64,000 bases of DNA from Penicillus capitatus. Taxonomy: Eukaryota; Chlorophyta. Numbering within the stretch: position 1 is the first letter of the stretch; every line of letters begins with the position of its first letter. The translations under genes and the position numbers were made by a program. Shown one piece after another: positions 24,801 through 36,960 of this stretch. The DNA lies in NCBI GenBank assembly GCA_965649825.1, contig OZ287710.1, positions 62,001 through 126,000 of the forward strand. Direction: 5' to 3'. The notes beneath the pieces are model-generated. The model searched no databases, was not told the DNA's origin, and was given only the letters and a program-made list of their open reading frames with translations.

Positions 24801-27800
24801 GCGACAAAGTGTGACACCTTGCCTTAAAAAGTCTCGCAGATTGAATTCCCATGGACCACCACTGCTTCCCATTTTGCCGCTGGCGCAGAGTTGGCTAACC
24901 CGAGACAAAAACTGAACCATCCCATACAAGATTGGCGTATCGATTTGATTGCTGCACAGTGCCAATGCTATCTCTGTCAGATCGCTTTGCCGAAAAGGCT
25001 CGGCGTAGACTCGCGTAAATCTGTTCAGAAAGGACTTTGGGAGTCCCTTTCGCCCTCCTCCTTGACCAGTCGGATTCTGTGAGGCAAAAAGCCGAAAGGA
25101 AGCAGGACATGTGAATGTTCTATTCAGTTCGGGGACGAAGATCTCGGTTCGATGATCTGTTAGAGCGTTCAATCCTTCCAAGATCTGTTGATTGGCCAGA
25201 TTCAATTCATCGAGGAGTACCCAGTATCCACCCTTAATGGCACGGAGCAATGGTCCATCACACCAGCGAAACTGACCAGGTCTGCCGCCAGAAACGGGTA
25301 GATCTGCACCGAGGAGATCCATCATGTCTGTCTGTTCACTTAAGTTGATTCGGATCAGTCTATGGCCTGTCAAAGCGGCAAGGGCAGAAACCAAACTCGT
25401 TTTGCCAACTCCTGGACTGCCTTCCAGCAGGACTGGTTTCTTCAGCTGCATGGCACGGAGAAGACGAAAGACATTGCGCTTTGGAGTTGGCGCTGTCAGG
25501 TTATACTTGAGATCTGCGATGGGCTCATCAGATCCGAGAGGCAGGGCAAAGGGAGATAAGGCAAATACTCCTTGATGGACATGACACTCCAATCCTGTCA
25601 GATCTCCTTTAATTTGAGCCAGGGTTTCATCACAGTTAACAGGAATGAGTTCATGGAGGAGTTGGTGAGATCTGGTTCTCAAGCCTGAGATAACGTCTGC
25701 TCCTTGGGAAGCTAAAGACAGCTCCAAGCCGTCCAAAAAGACCATTGCTATCCCATGCAGCAAAGCTGGCCATTCTCCCAGCAATGTAGACATGCGATGG
25801 GTAAAGTCTGCGACAGAGAGCAGATCACGTATCGTGACGGTTGCATGCGTATCTGCTATCCATTTTCGGAACTGAGTCGTAAATTCTAAGAACGCGCAAA
25901 CTAAGGGACCCCTCGACGGCAGATCCTGCATATGGATTTCGAGAATCGGTCTAAGTTCAGAAGGATCGTCGATGGGAGGAACCCAGATCTGTGTAAAACG
26001 ATTTGAAAGGGCAGGGGAGAGTTCTTTCTTTCCGAAATCGCCTCCGGGATTCATTGTTGCCACGATTCTGAAGTCTGGATGGGCAGTGACGATTTCTGGC
26101 GGCTCTCCTCCCTTCTCGGCAAGTGTGAGCGTTCGTCCGACATCCAGCACACTGTTCATGCGTTCGAGCACGGCATCTTCTGCCAAGTTGAGCTCATCGA
26201 TGAGGATCATGTCTCCTTTCTTCATTGCCTCGACCAGCACACCATCCTCCCACAGAAACGGCATCTGCAAAGAAGCAACGAGAGATGCCAGCTTCTGATG
26301 TGACACATTCAGTTGCTTCAGAGTACATTGGTCTCTGGCGATCCTCCTCTTTTCCTTCTGTGAAAGGACATGCGATTGAGCTTTTGCATTCAGGGTATCT
26401 GCCAATGCCCTCAACGAACAAGCTTTCTCTTCGATCACAGAAGACAGCTCGTTGAAGGGCAGTATCTCGGTATCTGTGATCGGCATATCGATGTTATGTC
26501 TCTTCCATAAAGGATGCGTTTCAAAATGCGCCAGAACTTCTTGACATTGTCCTTTGAGATAGGACCGATCTCGCACTGGTCTGAATCCGCCCACAAAATC
26601 TGCCGTCTCTGTGTGCAGATGGCAGTTCAGGATATGGAGTTTCTGATGGTTCAGTCGAGCCAATTCCTGACAGACGCTTGTCTTGCCGGTTCCTGTATCT
26701 CCAATCAGCAGCACAGCTTCTTTCATTGTCAATGCTTTCTGCACCAACTGAAACATCCTCGTCGTCGAAGGGATCCACTCCAGTGAACAAACGGAGATGT
26801 GGTTCTGCGATGGTGGGACCGTGTAAAGCGTCGAAACATCGAGAGGCACTTTCATGGTCCTTGAAAGAACCTCCAAGACGGTTTGTTTCTCTGCATTGTT
26901 TCGCAGACGCTCGGCCAGTACGTAGTAGCCGTTCTCTGTTAATTGAGCGTAGCCATCCGCTGGCCGTTCTGCCCAGCGGAATAGATCACGGGCCGTGATG
27001 TATCCGTGTTTTCCTGCAAAGGCATTGCTCATCTGTCTCCTTCTCTGCAGTTCCCTCATGACAGTGATCATCTTTGTGGCGAAGCTGCGCGGAATCTCAC
27101 TCCTTTTCTCCAGAATCTCAGCGAGTTCTGAATCGGGAATGTCATCGATGTTCAGTTCAAGGAACCGACTGCGGAAAGCTCTGGAGAGATGTTTGCGTCC
27201 TGCATAGTGCATTGGCGGATTCTGTGTTGCAAAAAGCATGAAATGTGGATGCGGTTTGATTGTTTGCTGCAGATCTGGAACATAGAGTTCCCGATGATCA
27301 TCTAGTAGTCGATTCAATGCCTCCAGCACTTCAGATGGGGCTAGATTCAACTCATCCAACAGAATCCAATATCCTTTCCGCACGGCTTGGACCAAAGCTC
27401 CTTCCATAAACACAAGCTGTCCTGTCGAATCGGCAACGTAGCATCCCAAGTACTCCTGCAAATCTGTGTGTTCGTGGTTGTTCATACGTATCAGCTTATG
27501 ACCTAGACGCCACATCTGCTTCCTCTGTGTCCACGTGAGAGAGGGCCGAGTCACCTGTCTGCTCTGCCAGATGAGCAACCAGTGTCGTCTTACCACTGGA
27601 TGTAGGCCCTTGAAGGAGAATTGGATGGTTCCTAGATACAAAACGCGAGATCGGATGAGGCTGTTCTCGAGACGGTCGTCCTACCGAAGAACAACAGCTC
27701 TCGCAAGATTCTTGAGGTTTTCGGCGATGCTTGGTGTTACAACGAATTTCTTTCCCGTTGCACATCCATCCACTGGTATCTCTTCTGTTCCAGTTTCTAA

Positions 27801-30800
27801 CCAGAACTGTTCAAACAACACTGTCTCCTGCTTTCCTCGCGGCCGTTGGGGAACTCTCTTAGGCACAACGGGATCGATATCTTCTGCCAAGATGTCGTGA
27901 TGAATGAGATTTGCCATTTTGTGATGCGAGATGCTGTCCAACTGCGTCGCGAAGGTCATCAAGGCACCATCCATCAAGGCTCTTTGCAGTCCATAGGTAC
28001 CGGCCATCTTCTGAATGTACTCCAGAAAACGACACAGTGTGCGAAGGCTGTAACAAGGGGACTGTCCTGTACCATCTGTCAATCCACCCCTGCTCTCTTC
28101 TTTCACTTTTATATAGAAATCGACAATTCTCGAAGCTGTCATAGGCGGTCCGAGTTGTGAAAGATATCCAGAAACGATCATTTCCAGATCCTCCCTGCTC
28201 TCCGGTTCTGCAAACCAGAATTCTGTGAACCTGTTTCTGAGAGGTGCAGCGAGATCCCGTTTGCCAAAATCCGTTGCCGGATTCATGGCCCCTATCAATC
28301 TAAACTGAGGATGCTTTGGCACAAGGACGGATCCTTGATCGGCAAGTGTCAGAGACACATTCGGTCCTGGTTCCAAAACAGCAGCCAAGCAATGCAGCGT
28401 TTCTGGAGGAGCTAGATTGATTTCATCCAGAAACAGCCAGTATCCTTGTTTCAATGCCTTCAGCAGCATTCCCTCAACATACTGAAAGGCAAATGATGCC
28501 GATGCTGCACGACGAAAACGACACGCCTTGGTGTAGTCTTCTTCAAACCGTAGCCATTCTTCTCTACGGAGAACACCACTCATTCACGTCATGTCGAGTC
28601 TCATGCAGCAGAGATGATGTACCCGAGTTCAGATGTCACATCCTGTTTCTGGCGTTTTGCTCGATGAGAAGACGTGACCGTCTCCACCTCTGCATCTGAT
28701 CGTGTCGATCTGGCTTTGTCGATGGCGACCTTGAAAGCGCGCTCCAAGTTTTTCCAGTGACTCCTTTCGGCATACTTAAGAACACGCGCCACAAATGCCT
28801 CATTGTTGCCCTTGGTCCATGTTCTCTTCATAAGATCCAGTAAACGATGAACGAGGGGCAGGAGAACATCTTTTGGCGAAATCGGCTTGAACCCGCCCAG
28901 TAGATCCGAGCTATCTGTCTGCTGGCTGAGATTCAGAACAATCAGTTTTGCTCCTACATGTGAGGCAATGTGTTGAACCATGGCTGTTTTACCCGTTCCT
29001 GTCTCGCCGATCAACAAAGCAGACTCCTTCATTTGCAGACATGTTGACAGTTGCTCTAACAGCCGAGCAGAGTGGCCGGTGTGCACAAACAGTGCCTGTC
29101 TCTGCATCGGATGAGTGCGCTTCACAACAGACAGACTGGATCGACCGATCCGCACTTCATTCTCTTTCACCTATATCCACCACAGACGCATTCAGATCAG
29201 GTGCACAGAATTCAAGTGTCAGAGCTCTGTAACGTTCAGATTCGATAACGGAATCTGAATTGACTGGAGATCTGTTTTTATTTACTTGGACGGAAAACAT
29301 GATCATGCCTCAAGATGCATGACTGTAGACTTGACCAAGCATCAAAGATTATTGTCGATCACGCGCGGGTCGTCCTCACCGTGATCGATGGTTTGTTCAG
29401 GAGGAGATGATGCATTGCATCTTGTTCGGTAAGGCACCAGAGAGAGGCAAATCCACGCATGAGAAGCAGCTTAGATTCGAGAGATGGCAAAAAGGCTGCA
29501 TAGCAATCGTGGCATTCGGCCAGTGCTGCGTGACGGAGTGCAAACGGCAGGCGTTCCATGTCAACACGCTCCAGTCTATCGACACGATGCAAGATATCTC
29601 CATGCAGAGTCTGCAAAGACACCATATCGCATTTAAACGTCATGTTGTGTGCGAGGACGATGGTGTCACTTGCAATCGATGGCACCATTTGTGGATGTCT
29701 CTTAAGGAGAAATGGCGTCCAATGTGCAGCCGGTGAACATCTGACCCACAACACTCCATACAGCGCGTCACCAATTGGCGAAGATCTGGGCAATCGTGGA
29801 AGGAGTCCAGATGGCATTGGTTGGTGATGCACTGAATGAAGAGGAGCGCAGCATATGCAAATGGCAAAAGAGGCAGCAGTTGAGGAAACAGTGTTTGAAG
29901 AACGAGGACGTGCTCCTCCAGAGATGGAGATGGTATTCTGATGATGGAAAGCAGACCACTCAGCACATCCTACCACACAGGCATGACCGTTCGATAACTG
30001 TTTTCAGGAATTGGATGGACTTTAATAGCATCCGCTGACCCATAGGTACCCACACCACTCCTCTCTGGAGCGCAGGTCACGGTGGCGATGAGATGGAACC
30101 CATCTCGGATGTTTAGTGTTTCTGCCCTTTGAGGAATGGCCAATCTTCCATTCTCGAGCAAAGGAATGAGGGATGCCAGCACTTCAGGTGGAGCCACATT
30201 AATATCTTCAACAATTAGCCATTTTCCGTGGCTTACTGCCTGTCTGGCACATTGAAATGGGATCGGCAAGATGGTGAAGTAAACCTCTGCCAGTGGTCCC
30301 GGTTGCCATCGGAATTCGCCAGGAGTGGATGTGCAGACATAGGCACCGACAAGGCTCTTGGCATCCATCTGATCATCGATCTGTATCCAAATGGCATCGT
30401 CGTTTCTTGTCTGGCGCAGCATCTCCCTTATACACCGTGTCTTTCCACATCCTGCACAAGGAGTCAGTGATTGGTAGGAGTCTCGGCATCAATGCTGTCG
30501 CATTAGATACAAAACACGGACCAAGTGAAATCATCATCCCCTTGATTACGTTACAGAATCTCAGTTAAGGAATCAGTGAGTGCCTCACATTGGCTATGAA
30601 TTGCCATCGAGAAGAACGGAATCATCAGAGATTCATACAAAAGACTCAGTTGCGACTAATACCCATATCAGCACGTGCCGGAGCACATCAGTTAGGGATA
30701 ACTGGAATAGCTTTCATCATTGCCTTTCGCATCTTATTGCCAAACACGATCGAATGCTGTTGTCACATTACCTGGGGGACCTTCCAAGAGACATGCTCGA

Positions 30801-32202
30801 CGTTGATTCAATGCCACTGCCATAGAGAAGAGAGCACGCTGAGATGTGGGTGTCACGACAAATGCCATGGAAGGAACTTGGTCCGGAATGGCATGTCTTT
30901 GTCTGGCTCTCCTAAGAAACGAACACCGTTCCATGTATTGTCTTTCTCACAGAAAGAGCTCTGTGTCTCAGACGAGGATCTGATTTTTAGTCATCGGCAA
31001 GTGAAGCCTCTTCTAGGCTAGACTTTCATTCAGTTCATCATGGACATAGATAGATAGATGGCCCGACGGCAGATCATGGAAGTACCTCGATGCAGCAACA
31101 GTGACACCGGCAATGGATACGTAATCTGGTGGCAATGCAACACTCTCTTCTGCGTCATCTGTCATGAGTTGCCCCTCAGACAGTAATGAACTCTCTCTGT
31201 CACACTTAGCTGCCATCTCGCTCGATTCTGAGTCTTCGTTGTCGAGTCTCGCATGTCTGTTAGAAAAAACAGGTTCTAGCGATTTTCAGAATCACAGATC
31301 GGGAATCGCACTTGAACGAACAGGATAGGATGGTAGATGTCGGCACTTTGAATTTTTGATACAGCAGCATTTTGGTTTCTTCACTCAAAGCAAGGATTTT
31401 TGCGATTGCTTCAATGCCACACCATCGTATGTTCTCATTCTAAATCCCATCGTCAAACGATAACTCTCGATCTTCTATACGCACCTCATGCATCAGCGTG
31501 GCCTTCCAATCAGCAACATTGCTTAGATAAGGCACTTCCAATGGGATCGCATCCAGGAGGTATAGATATGCATCTTCTTCCGACAAATGACACATAGATT
31601 TCACATCCCCATAGTCAAGAGAGACACATTGAGGTGTTTTTTGGATCAGTTCCTTCACACTTCTACAAGATCATGATGATCTGAACGGACAGCGTTTTGA
31701 AAAGGTTATGAACCTTTTGAGGGTAGGAAATCGGCGATACACTCGACACAAGGCGACGGTCACCAAAAGAGAAGGGACACTCTTGGACAGCGCCTTCAGT
31801 CCTCGGGGCAGCAGCGCGATCAGGTGCGGGGCAAAGCACTGCAACGTGACACGTGTCGTGGATGGCACCACGAGCCCCTTAGCGAAGATCTGAACAACAA
31901 CCGGCGCGTCTATATCTTCGTCGTCCTATAGGCACTCCGCCTCCATCCACGAACGCTCTCTACCGTCATATGGAATGGACCAGGAGATCGTGCCTCTCCA
32001 CGACGTCGCGATAGGCTGCCGTTGCTCGAAATCGCTCGAGACATTGGTGCAGAGTAGGACACGCCATGTGAGTGGAGCCGCCAACGATGCGCTCAAATGC
32101 AGAGAGATGAGAAGGGAGAGCGATGTGACGTGTGAGGTGACGACTTTGAGGAGGAGAAAGGGAGAATGGACTGTCTTGGCCAGTCAAGATGCGGCATCTC
32201 AT
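12852..32202 (-). CDS. MDN1: Midasin (MDN1/Rea1), giant AAA-ATPase of 60S ribosome assembly
   Basis: This dynein-like ATPase strips assembly factors (Ytm1, Rsa4) from pre-60S particles. On the minus strand the order is: an N-terminal helical region (31.0-32.2 kb); AAA1 (P-loop GPPGCGKTR split by an intron between about 30800 and 30450); AAA2 (GETGTGKTA, ~28990); AAA3 (GPTSSGKTT, ~27595); AAA4 (GDTGTGKTS, ~26690); AAA5 (GSPGVGKTS, ~25410); and AAA6 (GPSSSGKTC, ~24195). Most Walker B motifs read LLDELNLA or a close variant; AAA6 has the degenerate LLLDHANL expected in the family. A long helical linker (17-23 kb), an acidic region and a C-terminal MIDAS domain follow. MIDAS shows DDSKSMS (~13460-13482) and IIADGR. 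Intron 13601-13662 joins DYRTG to KRINMK. Many other short introns are implied. The N-terminal exon boundaries and start (32202 or nearby) are uncertain. Confidence 0.93.
13750..15700 (-). other. Asp/Glu-rich region of midasin
   Basis: Within the midasin gene, one uninterrupted exon of more than 2.9 kb encodes a stretch dominated by Glu, Asp, Gln, Ser and Lys with recurring EEE, DE and KEG patterns. It lies between the linker and the MIDAS domain, exactly where midasins carry their D/E-rich region. The opposite strand therefore shows several long but spurious open frames. Confidence 0.9.
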
Positions 32203-32322
32203 GTCGACAGTTCTTTCGAAGAATTCTGTCTTCTGACGTCTCGCGCCGACCTCCTGTCCTCTGCATTGGACTCAAAGAAAGACCGATGATGCCCATTCGA
32301 TCGCGTTGATCCTGAGCATTAG

Positions 32323-32950
32323 GGTTCTGGAAAGACAGAACTCATGCAGAGCATGCAAAGATCCAAGGAGGATCCATATCCACATGAACAGAGACCTCCT
32401 CTGCCAACCATCGGCGTGGAGTATCACGTGCTAAGAGATCCAAAGAATACCAGAAGATCTGTCACTGTCAAGTTTGTTCGATATATTTCTGACAGCTTCC
32501 TTAGCTGAACAGCGCGAGCTATTGTTAGAGAGGTGGGCGGGCTGATGAGGAGCACATGGCCAAAGTACTATCATCAGGAACACTCAGCCATTCTCTTCGT
32601 CATCGATGCAGCCGATGCTGTCAATGCCACCATTGCCATGACAGAACTGCAAAAAATCGTCCATCATCCAGATCTCAAGGTCACCCATCCACCTCTCTCA
32701 CTCTCTATCTACACATAGAGTGCAGCACGTGCCAGTGGCCGTCGCTCTGAACAAGGCAGATCTGCCGTTCACTTTGCAACACGCAGAGATGGATGCCTTG
32801 GCTTTAGCAACTCTAGGAAAGAGGTTCATGTTCAACAGAGATCGTCACATCACGTCTTTCATCACATCTGCTTATGAGCAGGGGCATTATTCTTCGCTGC
32901 TTCATTGGCTCATTAAGACGACATCTACTCAAAACGCGAGAGCTCTGTGA
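32323..32950 (+). CDS. ARL16-like small GTPase (5' exon unresolved)
   Basis: This is an Arf-like GTPase. Visible are the end of the P-loop, GSGKTELMQSM (32323-), a switch-I-like PTIGVEYHVL, then after a short intron GGLMRSTWPKYY followed by the strand SAILFVIDAADAV, and the guanine-specificity motif NKADLP (~32748-32765). Stop TGA 32948-32950. The sequence lacks the canonical WDVGGQ switch II, a divergence shared with ARL16, whose GG-x-M pattern it resembles; ARL16 acts in ciliary protein traffic. The exon starts directly after a CATTAG acceptor with the P-loop incomplete, so a small 5' exon must lie upstream, close to the midasin N-terminus. A further intron ends near 32718; its exact join is unclear. 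Confidence 0.65.
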
Positions 32951-32997
32951 TTTGAATATGAGAACTGTGACAAAGAAGATGAGACAGATGATTTTGT

Positions 32998-34074
32998 TTA
33001 TCCTTTGAATGACCCGACATCAAGTTTGGATTGGGACTCGTTTTCTGATCCGGCTTCGGAATCAGACCACTCGACATCTGCTCCCCTTAAACCTTTTGCC
33101 TCTCCAGAATTCTCTTTGAACCCTTCCACTCCAGCCAATGTTGCCACAAAGAGGACCCAGACCAAAAAACTTTGGCAGAGTCGACCACCAACGGCGACGA
33201 TTCTCTTCCGCATCCTTCTGACGATCCCATGATGTCCGCCTCCGTACTTAGCACACATGCTACTAAATGGTCGTTCATCTTTTCGCATCAGATGGTGTGG
33301 CGCCACTCCATCTGAAGGAAAGAGACAATCTGGTTCGTATGACGGATCTCCACTGCGAATCTGCCAAGATTGCATATCTGTTGGTACAGTATGTTGTTGC
33401 CCAAAGACAGTATTCGGTCCCCACGGATTCTGAGACAGACGATAAAGATCCTCTCGTCGACTGACACCTCTTCTCTGTAACCCTTGCGATGTACAGATGC
33501 TACTGGCGGCGTTCCGCACAGACCGACTGCTTTCTGCAAGAACCGTTCCTTGAGGGAGACATCCATTCATCGTGTTCAGGACACCAGACTCGACGATAGA
33601 AGACGACTGAGGGAGAAATCTCGATGTCGATGGCGGTCTCCGCGATGGACATCCGTAGACATAAGGATGCATCGATGAGACGGACCCATCGTCTCTTCGC
33701 CAACTTGGATTCTCACTCCACGGCACGTCAGTCGCTGCTCCTCCGTTCCGATGTGTGAATGGCAGATCCAGTGCGATATCCTGTGTCGCGGCTGAATGTG
33801 TTAAGTATGTTTCTGTTGCTGTCCTGTCTTGCAGGGCAGATAAGGGAATGTAGTCTGGCAGGGTAAGTGGTGACGATAGACTCTGAGGTACCGTCTGACA
33901 CATTCCTGCCCCCAGAAACGGATCGTCCGTGAGCTCTGTCCCTGTCATTTCATTCTGTACTGCTAGAGATGGCCGAGCATCGTGGGGTTCCGTTGCTTCG
34001 GGGGCGTTGTTTGTGTGATGACTGTTTTCTGTCTGGGGGACGACCTCCTCTTCTCTTTCAACCGCTTCTGACAT
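32998..34074 (-). CDS. Orphan protein with one C-terminal membrane helix
   Basis: I do not recognise this protein. It is an intronless frame of about 358 codons from ATG 34072-34074 (MSEAVEREEE). The body is hydrophilic and Ser/Thr/Pro/Arg-rich, with no repeat. Near the C-terminus a basic patch (VRRMRKRIV) precedes one hydrophobic segment, SFLVWVLFVATLAGV, and a short acidic Ser-rich tail. The layout suggests a single-pass or tail-proximal anchored protein with a mostly exposed, disordered N-terminal region (inference). The frame stays open upstream to 34425, but that part lies antisense to exon 1 of the ABC transporter, so I start it at 34074, leaving an 83-base divergent spacer. Confidence 0.5.
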   Translation of the reverse strand: MSEAVEREEEVVPQTENSHHTNNAPEATEPHDARPSLAVQNEMTGTELTDDPFLGAGMCQTVPQSLSSPLTLPDYIPLSALQDRTATETYLTHSAATQDIALDLPFTHRNGGAATDVPWSENPSWRRDDGSVSSMHPYVYGCPSRRPPSTSRFLPQSSSIVESGVLNTMNGCLPQGTVLAESSRSVRNAASSICTSQGLQRRGVSRREDLYRLSQNPWGPNTVFGQQHTVPTDMQSWQIRSGDPSYEPDCLFPSDGVAPHHLMRKDERPFSSMCAKYGGGHHGIVRRMRKRIVAVGGRLCQSFLVWVLFVATLAGVEGFKENSGEAKGLRGADVEWSDSEAGSENESQSKLDVGSFKG

Positions 34075-34157
34075 CGAACCTGTGTACAGGTCGTACGTAC
34101 GTACCAACGACAATTGAGCAAAGGACCGGCAATAACTCACAACGTGTGGATTCTGTG

Positions 34158-36922
34158 ATGCGACTCGCATTCGCGCTTGAAACGCTGATGCCTGCGATGA
34201 CGCCTCTACGTGCGACGACACGGATCGTCGATTTCCCTCGTTTACGACGTCCATCTCGACGGCACTCCTCCCGACGCGAAGCTGTCGGCCATTCGAACGA
34301 CGCACAGAGCGTCTCGTTGCCGAGTCCTGTCCAACGAGAGGGTCCCAGCACGGATGCTGATGTGATCTGGAGCCGCCTGCAGAGACTGGCGTTGCCGTAC
34401 TGGACGGATGCTGAAGTGGGATCACGTGCTCGGTGGCGTCTGGCAGGCGTTGTTGCCCTGACGCTCGCTACGACGGGCATCAGGTAGTGTCCTGTTTACC
34501 CACTCCCGTTCGGCATCGTACAGGATGTCTGCAGTGTTGGTTTTAATTTTATGGGTCGCGATTTTTTCAACGCCCTCTCAGAGAAGAACGTCGAGCAATT
34601 CACAACGCAACTCGTTAAATACTTGGCCGTTTTTCTCGCCGGGATTCCTGTCTTCGTCTTCCGCACATACTTCCAGGTGGAGACATTGCCCAAAATCTTT
34701 GTTGACTGTGTCTAGTGTGTACTTTAATTTCACGGCGCGAGATTTTTACAATGCCCTGGATGCCAGAGATAACGTAGAGCTGCGGATTCAACTGTTCCGA
34801 TTCTTCATGGGGACGTTGATCGGAACACCAGTCTTTGTTTTCAGTCGTTATGGAAAGGTCTTTACACCATACACACTCTTATCTCACACTTCTGCATGGC
34901 ATGGGCTACTCTATGAACATTGTCCTGATGCAGAACACTCTGGCGAATGACTGGAGGGAATGGATGGCCGAAAAGTTTGTCTCGGATTACTTGGACAATC
35001 GAACGTTCTATCAAGTGCAGTCCACCGCCGCCTTTGACAATCCAGATCAGAGGATTTCAATTGACGTTCGGTAAATCTCTTACAGATGATGGCGGTGTGC
35101 GTGTTGAGATGGGGATGTTGCTGGATTAGGGTGTTTACAGAAACGGCATTGGGGTTTGTGTTGACGCTGTTAAATGCCTTCATCGATCTCGTGTCCTTCT
35201 CTGAAATCCTGTTCTCCATCTATCCGCCGCTGTTTGTAGCATTGGTTGTCTACTCCGTCGGTGGAACATGGTTGTCTGTCATTATTGGTCGAGTGCGTTT
35301 TGACAGATACGGGCCAACAGTGGTGATCGATGCCGACTGCTGTGTAGAAACTGGTAGGACTGAACTTTCGACAAGAAGCAAAGGAAGCAGATTTTCGTTT
35401 TGGCCTTGTCCGAATACGGGAGAACGCTGAGAGCATCGCCTTCTATAGCGGAGAGAAGAAGGAGCAGAATGTGCTGCTAGAGGTGGTTCCCTCAACTCCC
35501 TCCCTCTCACACATCCCTCTCGCGTTGGATTTAGAGATTGCAAAAAGCCATTCTAAATTACAAAGATTTGCTGGTGGCTTCGAGGAATTTGGACTTCTTC
35601 ACCACCTACTATCGATATTTAATTCAGCTGCTGCCAGCGGCTGTCGTGTCACCTATTTTCTTCAAGGGAGAGATTGGATTCGGTGTGGTCACACAGAGTG
35701 CTTCTGCTTTCAGTCACATCTTATCTGACGTCTCGCTTGTCGTCTATCAAGTCTGCCATTCTGACAACACTGTCCTACGTGACTCTCGTACCCAATGCAC
35801 AGTTTGAAGCACTAGCAGGGTTCAGTGCCGTCGTCGATCGCCTGGGAGAGTTTGCAGAGACGGTGGATGCCTTGAAGGAAAAATCTGCGTCTCCTGTGGG
35901 AGAGAAAATCGAGTTGAAATCGCAAAACCCACCAGAGAAGCCGGAACAACCATTACTCAAAGTGGAAAACTTGACACTCTTAACGCCGGATACACGTTCC
36001 GTGCTCATCGAAGATCTCAGCTTCGAAGTGAGATAGATTTCTCTCGTGTCTTCAAGTCTGGTCGGGTCTCCTTCGTTAGGTCTCGCAAAAACGGTCGTTG
36101 CTGATCATGGGACCCAGTGGTGCAGGAAAGACATCCCTGCTGCGTGCCATTGCTGGATTGTGGTCCTCCGGTAGCGGATCCATCACACGATACGGCAGTC
36201 CAATTGATGCAAAGAACCAGAGGGGCAACATCATGTTTGTTCCGCAGAAACCCTATCTCGTTTTGGGAACTCTTAGAGATCAACTGCTGTATCCCACATG
36301 GGCCAATGGAGTCGCCCCCACCCATATCAACCGTCAGTCTGGCCTTCTGCACTTCTAGCATTCCTGACGGGAGTCATGGGGTATAGATGACGGCAAGGAA
36401 AGACCCGTCCCAAACGACATGGAGTTAGAGAAGGCAATGCTAAATGTGAATCTTGGCGATGTCTTGCAGAGATGTAGAGAAGGTATAGGCATTGATGAGA
36501 AATGCATGGATCTATACAAGTCGAGATGTTGTAGCATCTGCGGGATCCAATGCACTGGATACAGTGACAGATTGGTCGAGCCAGCTGTCTGTTGGGGAGC
36601 AACAGAGACTAGCATTTGCTCGGATTTTGCTCTCTTCTCCTCAACTGCTGCTCATGGATGAATCGACCAGTGCATTAGACATCACGAACGAGCAAGCTCT
36701 GTACAAGGTTCATTCAGCATTGGTGTCTTCGCAATCTGTTCTCCTGAATGGGTCATCTGTCTTTAGTTATTGTCGGATGCTGGTATTTCTTATATCAGTG
36801 TTGGACATCGACCATCGCTCAAGGGCTTCCACAGTCATTCGTTGCATCTAATGCCTGCTGTAGAGGAAGGCCAAGGCGCAAAGTGGTCTATTGATGATCT
36901 CACTATGGCGTCATCTACTTAA
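34158..36922 (+). CDS. YddA/BacA-type ABC half-transporter (ABC_membrane_2 + ATPase)
   Basis: This is a half-size ABC transporter of the bacterial/cyanobacterial YddA-SbmA type, also found in plants as a plastid-linked class D member; the substrate is unknown. Start ATG 34158 is followed by an Arg/Ser-rich leader. The membrane domain runs from [13 protein letters not shown] through the duplicated exon, [20 protein letters not shown] and DNPDQRI. It continues with [20 protein letters not shown] and [15 protein letters not shown]. The ATPase has Walker [10 protein letters not shown] (~36111-36137), a Q-loop in [10 protein letters not shown], signature [13 protein letters not shown], Walker [13 protein letters not shown] and a switch His in SVGHRPSL. 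Stop TAA 36920-36922. About ten introns of 39-76 nt are inferred; two neighbouring exons are alternatives. Confidence 0.88.
34535..34676 (+). other. Alternative exon 2a of ABC transporter (142 nt)
   Basis: The exon starts after GTCTGCAG and ends TTCCAG before GTGGAG. It encodes 47 residues: [16 protein letters not shown], then a hydrophobic helix ending [10 protein letters not shown]. It enters in phase 2 and leaves in phase 0. Confidence 0.7.
34716..34857 (+). other. Alternative exon 2b of ABC transporter (142 nt)
   Basis: The exon starts after GTGTCTAG and ends GGAAAG before GTCTTT. It encodes 47 residues homologous to exon 2a: [16 protein letters not shown], then a helix ending [10 protein letters not shown]. 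Entry and exit phases equal those of 2a, so either exon joins exon 1 to exon 3 in frame, while 2a spliced to 2b shifts the frame and reaches TAA within four codons. Confidence 0.7.
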
Positions 36923-36960
36923 TCAAACATTTTTCAACTTTTAAACAATCTCTGTGTGCT

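Noticed and set aside
34075-34425. Upstream extension of the orphan minus-strand protein
   Set aside because: It lies antisense to exon 1 of the ABC transporter, whose sequence ([13 protein letters not shown]) is clearly coding on the plus strand; ATG 34074 gives a clean divergent pair.
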